This document shows positions 9,043-17,907 of a stretch of DNA of 64,000 bases, one piece after another. Under the pieces are notes generated by a model. It made no database searches. It saw only the letters and a list, made by a program, of their open reading frames with translations, and had not been told where the DNA came from. This DNA is from Phycisphaeraceae bacterium. Lineage in GTDB: Bacteria; Planctomycetota; Phycisphaerae; Phycisphaerales; SM1A02. How positions within the stretch are numbered: position 1 is the first letter of the stretch; each line of letters opens with the position of its first letter. Location of the stretch: positions 514,419 through 578,418 of the forward strand of contig JAHBWY010000001.1 of assembly GCA_019636735.1 (NCBI GenBank), given 5' to 3'. Made by a program: the position numbers and the translations under genes.

Positions 9043-9663
9043 ATGGGAGCTATGAATCGCGCGGCGCGTCTTGGTTTCCTCGTCCTGATCATCGGGGCAG
9101 GCGCGGCGGCTGTGAGTGCGCGTCCGTCCAATGCGGTCGCCGGTTCAGCGGTCGAGGTGGTCAAGGGTGATCCACGCCTCGACCTCGCTTGGGCTTTGGC
9201 GCAGGGCGGCATGACTGACAGGGATTCGACGCGTGTCAGCGTGGTCCTTGTCGACGGGGTGGACCCCGCCGCTGAGAACCAAGTGTTGACCGTCACCTTC
9301 ACCGCGGAGTTCTGGTGGAAGGCCGATCGCCCGGGGCGACCAGGGGCGCTCCAGATGATGCGAGGTCGCGTGAACATGGACTGGTCGCGGGCCTTCCGCC
9401 ATGCCATGCGTGATCGAGCGTGCAGCGGCGATGAGGTTCCATTCGTTCCGCTTCGCGCGATTGGCGATCCGGCGCTGCCTTTCCCTGCGGGCGAAGTGGT
9501 GCTGATGCGCCTGATCAAGGTGCATCACGCGGGAGCGCTGGCCTCGGTTCATGAACGCGCTTTCGCTCCGGTGATGCCGTCGGAAGTGCGAGTGGAGTGT
9601 CTGCCGGTCGCACTGGATCTCGAGACAGGGGTGCAGGTCCCGACGAGTTGGCCTGGGGGGTGA
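9043..9663 (+). CDS. hypothetical secreted protein
   Basis: A 206-residue protein starting at ATG 9043, seven bases after a perfect AAGGAGG. Residues 4-25 form a signal peptide (NRAARLGFLVLIIGAGAAAV) with a plausible cleavage near AVSA. The mature part has alternating hydrophobic strands, a Trp-Trp pair (EFWWKADRPG) and only two Cys. No family is recognised. It is followed 64 bp later by a second small secreted protein in the same direction, so the two may be co-transcribed. Confidence 0.75.
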   Translation: MGAMNRAARLGFLVLIIGAGAAAVSARPSNAVAGSAVEVVKGDPRLDLAWALAQGGMTDRDSTRVSVVLVDGVDPAAENQVLTVTFTAEFWWKADRPGRPGALQMMRGRVNMDWSRAFRHAMRDRACSGDEVPFVPLRAIGDPALPFPAGEVVLMRLIKVHHAGALASVHERAFAPVMPSEVRVECLPVALDLETGVQVPTSWPGG

Positions 9664-9727
9664 ACCAGGTGTGCCCAGGGGTGGGATGGGCGTGGAGTTG
9701 AAGTCCTCTCATCAAGGAGTCGCAGTC

Positions 9728-10339
9728 ATGTGTCGTTGTGTCAATGGGTTGGTCGTACTGATGGTGTGGTTCGTCGTCTGTTCCGCAGCAGTTGCGCAGG
9801 CCGAAATGGCTGTTGAAAGCCCGGCCAGTGAGCCCGAGGTGATCCTGACGCAGGCGCTCGTGGCAACCGGGTTCGAAGTGCAGTTCGCCCATGATGTGGC
9901 ATTGCTGGCCACCGCAGGCGTCATTCGAATCCAACTGCCCGAAGTGTGTCTCTCGTACCTCGTCACTCTGCACTGGTGTGAGGTGATCGACGGCACCCCC
10001 ATCTACCGCGCTGTTCGATTCAGGCTCGGCGCGGAGTGCTTCCACCACTTCTTCCCGCCTGACGGGATCTGTCCATTGCCGGAATGTCCTCTCGGAATGA
10101 AGCCATTTCACAAACTGCGCGCGAATCCATCGGTGCCGTTGGGACTGCCGTCGGGCGTCTGCGTGTACGCCGAGTTCGAGGGCCCCGTGGAGACCGTGTG
10201 CGACATCTCTGTCGCATGCGAAGTCCTCCCTGACCTCGCGTCGGAGTCGTGCGACGACCTCTTCGAGTGTGTTCCAGCCACGCCGACGGACAATCCCAAG
10301 CCTGGCTTCATGCCCGAGGTGTGCCCGCAATGTGATTGA
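9728..10339 (+). CDS. hypothetical Cys-rich secreted protein
   Basis: A 203-residue protein. ATG 9728 is chosen because AAGGAG lies eight bases upstream and the next residues form a signal peptide (MCRCVNGLVVLMVWFVVCSA). The mature part is rich in Cys (more than a dozen in the C-terminal half, many in CxxxC spacing such as CPLPECPLG and CPQC at the end), suggesting disulphides outside the cytoplasm. No known domain is recognised. It is not obviously similar to the secreted protein just upstream apart from size and export. Confidence 0.72.
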   Translation: MCRCVNGLVVLMVWFVVCSAAVAQAEMAVESPASEPEVILTQALVATGFEVQFAHDVALLATAGVIRIQLPEVCLSYLVTLHWCEVIDGTPIYRAVRFRLGAECFHHFFPPDGICPLPECPLGMKPFHKLRANPSVPLGLPSGVCVYAEFEGPVETVCDISVACEVLPDLASESCDDLFECVPATPTDNPKPGFMPEVCPQCD

Positions 10340-10533
10340 CCGTGGCGACCACCATTGAAGGGTCCGGGGCCGTGTCAATGCGAAGAGGCGCGACACCAGT
10401 GGCGCGCTGCTTCGCGCCGATCGTGACTTGCTTCGGTTCAGCGATCGAGCCCTTGAGACAACTTCAGAACTCCCGCGTCGCAGAACCGGTCGAAGGCAGC
10501 GCGGGCACTGAAACAGTCGCTTGCGGCACCGGA

Positions 10534-12099
10534 TCAGTCGAAGCGACCGTGATCCTCGATCGCGAAGTCGTGGATCGACGCCAGTTCCTGAGCGGAGAGT
10601 GACGCGAGGCGATTGAAGCGATCGATGATCGGCTTGGGATCGCGCATCGCGAGACGCCCGAGCAGGTCGAACTTGTGAGCAAGAATTGCCTTCAGGTCGG
10701 CCGTGGTGTTCCGGGCATGACCGCTCGGGTACATCACGAGCCCGCTCTCCAGGCGCTGGCCCGTCGAGGTCTCGATGACGACCGAGGTCGGAATGCCGTC
10801 GGGGTAGCGTCGGTCGTAGTCGGGGCCGCCGTGCTCGAAGGCGATCTTCTCCATGAGCGCGCGAGTCTGCGGGTGGTTGATCGCGCGAGCGTCGTAGTCG
10901 TGCGGCGCGAGCATGAGCGTGCGCCAGGTGTCATCGTTCGCATCGAGGAAGCGCCGCGCGGCCGCGCCGCCCGGCTGCACCGCCTCCATCGCCTTCCGGA
11001 GCAAGGTGCTCACGATGTAGACCATCGAGTGATCGGCGCTCTGCCGAGTCTTCGGGTCGCGCTTCGCCGGGTCACCGATGATGCCGAACGCGGGCTCATA
11101 GGCGACGATGGTGATCTTCCGAATCGCAGTTGAATCGGCAAGCACCTCGGGATGCTTGCGCATGAGATCGATCACTCCCTGGAGTGCGCCGGCACTCTGG
11201 TGCTCATAGAGCCCCAGCTTGAAGTGCATGCCCATGACCGCGAAGTCGTCGCCGGCGGACGAGAGCACCAGGTCGAATGGCGAGTCGCCCTGAGTCTTCA
11301 CGAACTGGCGGAACATGCTCTCGGGGTTTCGGAAGATGTCCCGCGGACCAAGAAACCCTCGCATGGACCGCTGCATGCAGAGCACTGCGAACTCGGTGGA
11401 AATCGCCGCACTGGCCCCCTTCGAATCCGAGAGCTGCTTGCCCGCGCGGATCGCCCGCCAGGGGATGGCATGGGCGACGAACATGCCGATCGCGCTCTCG
11501 ATCTGCTCGGCGCTGGCACCGAGCATGGCTCCATACACCGCGGCGCTCGCGATGGCGCCATGGACGACATGATCGATCTTGTAGGTCTTGAGCGAGAAGA
11601 CCTCGGCGAGGCGGCCGCGGATCTCATCAATCGCCACCATGCCGCGCAGCGCGAAGGCACCATCGCGGCCCGCGAGCTGCGCGGCCGCCAGGGCCACCGG
11701 GTAGAAGTCGTTGTGTCCGAACTCGCCGGCGGTGTGGCCCAGCGGCGCATTGAATCCAAAGTTCGTGCCGTTGGAGTCCCACTCGCGCACCGCCGCCGAG
11801 TTTGCGACGATCGCCTTCTCGGGTCGCACCTTGGTTGACGACGCGAAGAAGGTCACGCCGCGCGGATCGGGGTACTCGAGCGCTTCATCGCGCAGAAGCC
11901 GCGGCGCGTTGGTGCCCAGCGCCACCGCCGACAGGCCGCAGAGCACCGCGTCGGTGTGGAAGAGCGTGGTGCGCTCGAGCACGCGCGGCGACGGTTGCCC
12001 CTGCGCCATGAACTCGATGGCGTAGCGGCTGATGCCGAGGGCCTGATTGCTGGAGCGCGGAAGCGTGACGGTGGTCGATGCGGTGGCGGTGGCGGTCAT
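10534..12099 (-). CDS. MmgE/PrpD family 2-methylcitrate dehydratase-like protein
   Basis: A 521-residue MmgE/PrpD family protein. The family dehydrates 2-methylcitrate in the propionate-degrading methylcitrate cycle; some members act on related tricarboxylates. Visible family features are the N-terminal segment with DAVLCGLSAVALG, the region REWDSNGTNFGFN...HTAGEFGHNDFYPVALAAAQ, and KTYKIDHVVHGAIASAA. Length is in the usual range (about 480-520). Its ATG overlaps the stop of the upstream B12-domain/GTPase gene as ATGA (12096-12099). That ties it to a gene whose family serves methylmalonyl-CoA-type mutases, so propionate or branched-acid metabolism is a reasonable shared role (inference). Confidence 0.88.
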   Translation of the reverse strand: MTATATASTTVTLPRSSNQALGISRYAIEFMAQGQPSPRVLERTTLFHTDAVLCGLSAVALGTNAPRLLRDEALEYPDPRGVTFFASSTKVRPEKAIVANSAAVREWDSNGTNFGFNAPLGHTAGEFGHNDFYPVALAAAQLAGRDGAFALRGMVAIDEIRGRLAEVFSLKTYKIDHVVHGAIASAAVYGAMLGASAEQIESAIGMFVAHAIPWRAIRAGKQLSDSKGASAAISTEFAVLCMQRSMRGFLGPRDIFRNPESMFRQFVKTQGDSPFDLVLSSAGDDFAVMGMHFKLGLYEHQSAGALQGVIDLMRKHPEVLADSTAIRKITIVAYEPAFGIIGDPAKRDPKTRQSADHSMVYIVSTLLRKAMEAVQPGGAAARRFLDANDDTWRTLMLAPHDYDARAINHPQTRALMEKIAFEHGGPDYDRRYPDGIPTSVVIETSTGQRLESGLVMYPSGHARNTTADLKAILAHKFDLLGRLAMRDPKPIIDRFNRLASLSAQELASIHDFAIEDHGRFD

Positions 12100-13226
12100 G
12101 AGCGGAGAGGGGGAAGAAGGGCGTCAAGCAACTCCACCACGCCTTTGCCCTGCGTGGCGATCGTCTCGTGAATGGGTCGGCCCCCGGCGATGTCGAGGAG
12201 ATCGCGGACGAGCTTCGACTCACCCGCGAAGTCCGCCTTGTTGACTACGAAGAGGTCGGCGATCTCGAGAATTCCGGCCTTGTCCATCTGCACGCTGTCG
12301 CCCATGCCCGGCACGACGACCACGGCGCAGCGATCGACATGCCGCCGGATCGCGACATCGTTCTGCCCGGCGCCGACCGTCTCGACGATGAGTCGCTCGT
12401 ACCCGGCCGCACCGATCAGCTCGATGATCGCGTCGAGGGTGGCGTAGTCCTCGCCGGCAATCGCCAGCGAGCGATAGAAGACACCATCATCAACGGCATT
12501 GAAGTCGACGCGAAGGCGATCGCCCAGGAGTGCTCCCGAGGTGATCGGGCTCATCGGATCGAAGGCCACGACGGCGAGCCGATCGCCGCGGCGCACCGCC
12601 TCGCGCGCCATCGACGCGACCAGCGTGCTCTTACCCGCGCCGGGTGCACCGGTGATGCCGATCACCTGCTTCGGTCGTCGGCGCGGCGCTTCCTTCGGCA
12701 GCGTGCCGGCATGGGCCAGGGAGATCAGGCGGGAGAGGCGCGCCGTGGGATGCTCGAAGTCGGCGGGGCCGTACGGTCGCGTCGCGCCCCGCACGCTGTC
12801 GACAATCTCGTTCAGGCCAGTGCCCGTGTGATAGACGCGCGCCACACCGGCATTGCGGAGCGCCTGGACATCCTCCTGTGGAATGATGCCGCCGACATTG
12901 ATGACCATGTCGGGGCGTCCCACCTTGCCGCACTCCTCGACAAGCTTCGGCACCAGCACGAGATGCGAATTGCTCATCATGCTGCATGCGATGCAGTCAG
13001 CGTCCTCGTCACGGGCACCGAGCGCGAGCGAGCGCGGCGTCTGCCAGAGCCCCGAGTAGATGACATGGGCGCCTGAGTCGCGCAGCAATCTGGCGATGAG
13101 CTTCACACCGCGATCATGCCCATCGAGCCCCATCTTCCCGAGAAGCACGCGCGGCCGGTGTGGAAGATCGGCGCAGCGGTCGAGTTTCTCGATCGATGTC
13201 GTCGGTTCGTGGATCACTCGCGCCAT
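12096..13226 (-). CDS. B12-binding domain fused to MeaB/ArgK-type GTPase
   Basis: A 376-residue two-domain protein. Residues 24-150 form a cobalamin-binding Rossmann domain as in methylmalonyl-CoA mutase: DGHDRG at 35-40 with His37 as the expected cobalt ligand, then SMMSNSH and NVGGIIPQED. Residues 186-376 are a G3E GTPase like MeaB/ArgK: Walker A GAPGAGKST (193-201), DPMSP (223-227), ETVGAGQND (282-290) and NKAD (329-332). The same domain order occurs in the N-terminal half of IcmF, but there is no mutase domain here, and the C-terminal dimerisation arm of MeaB is missing. It probably loads or repairs cobalamin on a mutase encoded elsewhere (inference). The gene upstream is 38 bp away; the stop overlaps the prpD-like start. 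Confidence 0.88.
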   Translation of the reverse strand: MARVIHEPTTSIEKLDRCADLPHRPRVLLGKMGLDGHDRGVKLIARLLRDSGAHVIYSGLWQTPRSLALGARDEDADCIACSMMSNSHLVLVPKLVEECGKVGRPDMVINVGGIIPQEDVQALRNAGVARVYHTGTGLNEIVDSVRGATRPYGPADFEHPTARLSRLISLAHAGTLPKEAPRRRPKQVIGITGAPGAGKSTLVASMAREAVRRGDRLAVVAFDPMSPITSGALLGDRLRVDFNAVDDGVFYRSLAIAGEDYATLDAIIELIGAAGYERLIVETVGAGQNDVAIRRHVDRCAVVVVPGMGDSVQMDKAGILEIADLFVVNKADFAGESKLVRDLLDIAGGRPIHETIATQGKGVVELLDALLPPLRS

Positions 13227-13264
13227 GGGGCCCCGGATGGTAGCGGATCGGCCGATGTGGCCAA

Positions 13265-14083
13265 TCAGTCGCCGTTGCCGCCACCGCCATCGCCACCATG
13301 ACCGCCGTCGCCACCCTCGGCGTGGCTCGCGTGGGCCTTCTCGAGCGACACCTCGTCGGATGAGGCACCTTCGCCAACTTCGTCGCCTTCGGCCTTCACC
13401 CGCTTGGCCTGGGGGGTCCACGACTCGGGATGGAAGTGGTGCGCGTAGAAGCCGATGATGAGATGCATGTCGCGATAGTCGTGGTCGTCGAGTTCGTGGC
13501 GACGACCATCGCGTGTGAGAAGCCAGGCCTTCCAGGTCGAACGCTTGCTCCCGGTCGGAGCGCACCAACGACTCATGTCAATCCCGGTGACTTCGCTCAG
13601 GGGAATGACATCGGTCGGCGTACGCAGCGTGCCATCCTCGGAGAGTTCCCAGCGGCTTCGCATCATGCGCACGAGCGGCCACGCGAAGAAGGGGAAGCCG
13701 AGCACACCGCACCCGATCACCCAGAGCCAGAGCTGCAGTGGTCGATCCCACGCGGCAAGCTGACGCGGTGGCCCCTTGAACCTGAGCTCGATGCGCTCGA
13801 TCGTCTCCTGCGCTGCCCGATAGCGAGCGAGATCCTCTTCGCTCACCGTGACCGGAACGACGATGCTCGGCGCGGAAGTCGCATCACGGGCGCGGGCCTT
13901 GACGGCGTCGCCGAGTTCGGTCAGCACCTCAGCGGCCGCGCGATGCTCCTGATTCGCGCGCTCAATCTCGGGATACCAGATCCAGTAGTCGTACGCGCCC
14001 CAGATGGCTCCTCCGAGGCAGAAGAGCGCGAACCCGAGGTTCAGAAAAAATGGGAACGGCCGAACGCCTGTCTTCACCTTCAT
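13265..14083 (-). CDS. hypothetical membrane protein
   Basis: A 272-residue protein starting at ATG 14083 (MKVKTGVRPFPFFLNLGF). There are two membrane helices, about 10-32 and 120-145. A soluble segment lies between them and a C-terminal cytoplasmic-looking domain follows (WELSEDGTLRTPTDVIPLSEVTGID onward). That part resembles a small PH-like fold used in bacterial membrane proteins, but this is only a guess. The last 30 residues are low-complexity Gly/Asp/His. No family name can be assigned. It is 38 bp upstream of the B12-GTPase gene on the same strand, so it may head that operon. Confidence 0.75.
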   Translation of the reverse strand: MKVKTGVRPFPFFLNLGFALFCLGGAIWGAYDYWIWYPEIERANQEHRAAAEVLTELGDAVKARARDATSAPSIVVPVTVSEEDLARYRAAQETIERIELRFKGPPRQLAAWDRPLQLWLWVIGCGVLGFPFFAWPLVRMMRSRWELSEDGTLRTPTDVIPLSEVTGIDMSRWCAPTGSKRSTWKAWLLTRDGRRHELDDHDYRDMHLIIGFYAHHFHPESWTPQAKRVKAEGDEVGEGASSDEVSLEKAHASHAEGGDGGHGGDGGGGNGD

Positions 14084-14254
14084 CCGGGGCCAATCGTATC
14101 CGAGAACTCGTCGTCCTCTCCGCTCGGTGCGGGAGAAGTGATGGATCCCCAATTGCATCGGCGCGAAGCTCGGACTAAGGTGTCGATCTCCGGCGGCGTG
14201 GGGGGCGGTCGCATTTGGCGGCTGCTTGAGAACCCTGACGGAGACCATTCGGAC

Positions 14255-16447
14255 ATGCCAACCCACCTGATCCTCCGCCGCGGCGCGTCGGCCGTGCTCG
14301 CCCTTGCCGTGACCCATGGGACCGTCATGGCGTGCCCCCCGGATCTGGATGGAAGTGGAGTGATCGACGGCGCCGATCTCGCGCTCCTTCTTGGAGCCTG
14401 GGGTGGAAGCGGACCCGCTGACCTCGATGGCAATGGCACGGTGGATGGTGCGGACCTCGCCATCCTTCTCGGCGAATGGGGAACCGAGTGCCCGACGGAG
14501 CCGGTCGGCATCAGGAGCATTCAACTCGCGGGTCGACCGCTCTCGCAATTCCCTTGGTTCGACTTCGTCCAGAGCTTCAACTTCGGCGCGCCCGTGCGAT
14601 TCGCCGTGGACACGCTCCGCATGCCGGAACTGATCGGCGCGACGGCCGATGTCTACATCACCGCGCCGCGCTCCGCCGCCGAGTGGCAACTCAATCCCAC
14701 GCTCACCGATGTTCGAGGTTTCGAGCAGCCCGTGACCTTCGTTGCCGGTGGCGTGCTGCCGAACACCATTTCACTTTTCGATTCGACCCTCCTCCTGGCG
14801 ACCGACGGCACGAACTTCGGTCGCAGCTACGACCTCGTGATCGATCTCAATCGCAATGGCATCCTCGATGATGGCGACCTGATTGACGGCTTCGGCGACA
14901 CGCCGGGGTTCACGGTGCTCTCGAACTTCACCTTGAATGGTCCCTACGCAGTGACGAATCCCGCGGACTACACCGTGGCGGGCGCGACCTCGGGCTTCAC
15001 ATCGCAGCGACTCTGGTATCCAAGCAATCTCGCGTCGCTCACGCCGCGACCAATCGTCGTCATCAGTCACGGCAATGGTCACAGCTACACCTGGTACAAC
15101 TACCTCGGCTCGTTTCTGGCGTCGTGGGGATATGTGGTTATCTCCCACCAGAACAACACCGTGCCGGGGATCGAGACGGCCAGCACCACCACGCTTCAGC
15201 ACACCGCCGCGCTGATCAACCAGCAGGCGACCATCGCCGGTGGAGTACTCAATGGCAAGCTCGACGCGAGCACGATCGTCTGGATCGGGCACTCCCGCGG
15301 GGGCGAGGGTGTGGTCCGCGCCTTTGATCGGCTCTTTGACGGCACCTACACGCCGCCGTCGAATGCCTACTCGAAGAACAGCATCAAGCAGTTGATTTCG
15401 ATTGCACCGACGGACTTCCTCGGCAAGGGCGGCCCCACCACCGGCTCCGACCCCCACGATGTGCCCTTCTTCCTGATCTATGGCGCGGCCGACGGCGATG
15501 TCTGCGGATGCCCTGGAAACAATGTTGCGCACAGCTTCAACCTCTATGAGCGCTCGGTCGGTGAGCACTGGTCGACCTACATTCACGGCGCGGATCACAA
15601 CGACTTCAATTGCTGCGGCCCGAATGACTTCTCGGGGCCCGCGGGGACCGCGCTCGGCACCGCGGCAGTGCAAGCGCTCATGAAGGTGCACACGCTCGTG
15701 GCCATCAAGTCGACGCTTGAAGGCTCGCCAGCGGCTCGCGAACTGCGATGGCGTCGGTACGCGTCGCTTCGGCCGCTGGGGGTGAGCACGAGTGCGATCG
15801 TCCGCAATGACGAAAGTCGGCTCGGATCCGGCACCATTGCCGTCATCGATGACTTCCAGACGCAGACATCAGTCACCATGAGTTCGAGCGGTGGCGTCGT
15901 GTCGCCCGCGGTCGAGAGCCTGACCGAGGGCATCGCCGACGACAACAACTCGTCGTTCACATGGCTGACGACGGATCCCTTCAACGGACAGACGCGCGTC
16001 GGCGTCGGCGACTCGCAGCGCGCCATCGTCTTTGCATGGACGGCACCGGCGTCGATCACATGGAGCATCACCGAGCCGCTGAAGGACTTCTCCGGCGCTG
16101 TCGCGCTGGGGTTCCGAGCGGCGCAGGGCACGCGCCATCCGAGCGGCACGGCCGCCGATGCGACATTCACGGTCACGCTGGTTGACCATGATGGTGTCGA
16201 GTCGACGATCTCCCTGGTGCCCTACAGCAAGGGCCTCGGGCGCACCTACCAGCGCACGGGTTTCGGGACTGGCGCCGGCTGGCAGAACGAACTGCAACTC
16301 GTTCGCCTCCGTCTCGATGACTTCCGGCGTCATGGCAACGCCATTGACCTCTCTCGCATCGCCACGATTCGGATGAACTTCGGCGGCGCGGGTGAAACCT
16401 CGACCGGCCGCATCGTGATTGATGATCTCTCCCTCCTTGCCGAGTGA
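14255..16447 (+). CDS. secreted alpha/beta hydrolase with N-terminal dockerin-like pair
   Basis: A 730-residue exported protein. A signal peptide (about 1-26) is followed directly by two dockerin-like calcium loops (DLDGSGVIDGADLALLLG at 30-47 and a second at 57-74). Then comes a beta-rich region and an alpha/beta-hydrolase domain with VVISHGNGHSYTWYN (oxyanion region) and the nucleophile elbow GHSRGG (Ser347). HGADHNDF probably carries the catalytic His. The layout recalls cutinase/PET-hydrolase and platelet-activating-factor acetylhydrolase relatives; the substrate is unknown. A C-terminal beta-sandwich (about 510-730) completes it. The start is ATG 14255; the upstream open frame lacks a signal peptide and is antisense to the membrane-protein gene. 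Confidence 0.85.
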   Translation: MPTHLILRRGASAVLALAVTHGTVMACPPDLDGSGVIDGADLALLLGAWGGSGPADLDGNGTVDGADLAILLGEWGTECPTEPVGIRSIQLAGRPLSQFPWFDFVQSFNFGAPVRFAVDTLRMPELIGATADVYITAPRSAAEWQLNPTLTDVRGFEQPVTFVAGGVLPNTISLFDSTLLLATDGTNFGRSYDLVIDLNRNGILDDGDLIDGFGDTPGFTVLSNFTLNGPYAVTNPADYTVAGATSGFTSQRLWYPSNLASLTPRPIVVISHGNGHSYTWYNYLGSFLASWGYVVISHQNNTVPGIETASTTTLQHTAALINQQATIAGGVLNGKLDASTIVWIGHSRGGEGVVRAFDRLFDGTYTPPSNAYSKNSIKQLISIAPTDFLGKGGPTTGSDPHDVPFFLIYGAADGDVCGCPGNNVAHSFNLYERSVGEHWSTYIHGADHNDFNCCGPNDFSGPAGTALGTAAVQALMKVHTLVAIKSTLEGSPAARELRWRRYASLRPLGVSTSAIVRNDESRLGSGTIAVIDDFQTQTSVTMSSSGGVVSPAVESLTEGIADDNNSSFTWLTTDPFNGQTRVGVGDSQRAIVFAWTAPASITWSITEPLKDFSGAVALGFRAAQGTRHPSGTAADATFTVTLVDHDGVESTISLVPYSKGLGRTYQRTGFGTGAGWQNELQLVRLRLDDFRRHGNAIDLSRIATIRMNFGGAGETSTGRIVIDDLSLLAE

Positions 16448-16453
16448 ACTCCC

Positions 16454-17368
16454 ATGCGAAGCCTTCTGATCAACTCCACTGCGCTCGGACTGGGACTCTT
16501 GGTCGTGGTCGGGTCGGCCTCGGCCGTCCCGCAGTCGCCGCGCACGCCACCGTCAGCACCCGCCTCCGCGCCCGGAACCTCTCCTTCGGTTCCGGGGTCA
16601 TCGACGCCGGCCGCGCCGCCGTCGAGTGGCGCCCCGCGCTCGGGGAATCCGCCTACTTTGGAGACGCCAGCGGTGACTCCTGGTGCGGGCGCTCCTTCGC
16701 CCGATGAGATCTCCGAGCTTCCGCCGTTGCCGGAAACTCCCGGAGCAATCACGGAGATCGTGGCGGCGCGACCATTCGTGGTGACGGACGCGTGGGAGAG
16801 CGACTGGGCGAGAGAGCGCCCCGAAGTTTCGCAGGGATGGGTCGTGGTCCTTCGTGCCCCCCATGCCTTCGTCTTCCCGCGACAGACGCAAGAGCCGATT
16901 CTTCTCGCGGGCGCTCGCGCGGTCGAGCGCGTCGCCAATGTGCCCAGCGCCAATTTGATTCTCGCGATCGTTCCGGCGACGCCGCGGAGCGCGGCGGTTC
17001 CGGGCTTCGCCGCGGGAGAGGGCGCATCATCACCGAACGGTGACCAGGCTTCGGTCAATCGACCGCTCTCGGAACTCGCCTTCTGGTTTGGCACACCTGG
17101 CTTGCCTGAGCAGCTCGATCTGGCGGGCATCGCGCATGAGATCGTGCTCGCCGAGCAGGTGTCGATTGGTCCCCGCTCAAGCGATGAAGTGGCGCGTGCC
17201 CTCGACAGGGGCGGTGAGGCGCTGATGATCAAGGACCGCGAAGCGCTCCTCCGCGCCGTTGAGCCATGGGCGCGCCGACTCGGCATCACCTTCCCGGAGG
17301 ATGTCGGCGACGAGGGTGGTGCGAACAATGCGAGTGGCCCGGCTGGATCGGCTCCATCGGGTCGGTGA
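16454..17368 (+). CDS. hypothetical secreted Pro-rich protein
   Basis: A 304-residue protein. It has a signal peptide (residues 1-25, ending AVVG...SASA) and a Pro/Ala/Ser-rich linker (26-95). A folded region follows (about 98-285, ITEIVAARPFVVTDAWESDW onward) with no recognised motif. It starts six bases after the hydrolase stop codon, so the two are almost certainly co-transcribed and both products are exported. The low-complexity linker suggests a domain held away from the membrane or an extended spacer. Confidence 0.75.
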   Translation: MRSLLINSTALGLGLLVVVGSASAVPQSPRTPPSAPASAPGTSPSVPGSSTPAAPPSSGAPRSGNPPTLETPAVTPGAGAPSPDEISELPPLPETPGAITEIVAARPFVVTDAWESDWARERPEVSQGWVVVLRAPHAFVFPRQTQEPILLAGARAVERVANVPSANLILAIVPATPRSAAVPGFAAGEGASSPNGDQASVNRPLSELAFWFGTPGLPEQLDLAGIAHEIVLAEQVSIGPRSSDEVARALDRGGEALMIKDREALLRAVEPWARRLGITFPEDVGDEGGANNASGPAGSAPSGR

Positions 17369-17907
17369 GCGGCGCTCGGCGCGCTCACAACGATGCTGAT
17401 GGTGTCGGTCGATCGGTCGGCCGGCAAGATCGACTGGTTCGCGGGCGATGATCGATCCCGAGTGCGTTTCGCGGGCAACTCCGGTCGCCGCACCGGGCAG
17501 GCATGGCGCGATGCCGGCGTCATCGCACCATTGGTCCAAGCTCGCTGAAGCCGAATGAAAGTCCCCCGCCGCGGTGCTGGGACGCCGCAGGCGGGGGGGA
17601 GGAAAAGGACCAGAAAAATGCTCGCGATGGGAGGGTCGTTGGGGGCTTCGGCCACCTCGAATCGAACCCGTACGCTCGTTCCGGGTTCTACGGCTGAATT
17701 GGTGGGCGTTTCGCCGTTGAGGGGTCGGGCAACCGCTGACTCCGTGCTCGCCCGACCAGTGCCCTAGTTCCGTCCAGTGCCGACCGAAATCTCCGTGAAC
17801 CGCTCCCATCGCGAGTCCGTCCCGTGGCGACCGTCGGAGCGATCGGGCCGCACGGGTGTTCCGAACGCAGGCCCGCGCGAAGGCGCGAGCCTGTCGTCAT
17901 GAGGTCG
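17369..17907. other. convergent intergenic region
   Basis: About 540 bp between two convergent genes. It holds one strong hairpin (17563-17597, listed separately). On the minus strand near 17641-17690 it holds a T-loop-like string (GGTTCGATTCGAG) that I could not fold into a tRNA or tmRNA. No open frame here has convincing composition. Confidence 0.6.
17563..17597. terminator. strong GC hairpin between convergent genes
   Basis: CCCCCGCCGCGG pairs with CCGC-A-GGCGGGGG: a 12-bp stem with one bulged A and a 10-nt loop. There is no T-tract on either side. Its place between convergent genes suits a bidirectional terminator. Confidence 0.5.

Noticed and set aside
10336..10602. 88-residue plus-strand frame overlapping the end of the PrpD-like gene
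   Set aside because: No ribosome-binding site, no domain, and its end is antisense to a well-supported gene.
13430..14254. Large N-terminal extension of the alpha/beta-hydrolase frame
   Set aside because: It is antisense to the membrane-protein gene, and the signal peptide begins only at ATG 14255.
17641..17700. T-loop-like string on the minus strand suggesting a tRNA or tmRNA
   Set aside because: The bases around GGTTCGATTC do not form a 5-bp T stem (ACGGG against CGAGG) and no matching acceptor or anticodon arm was found.
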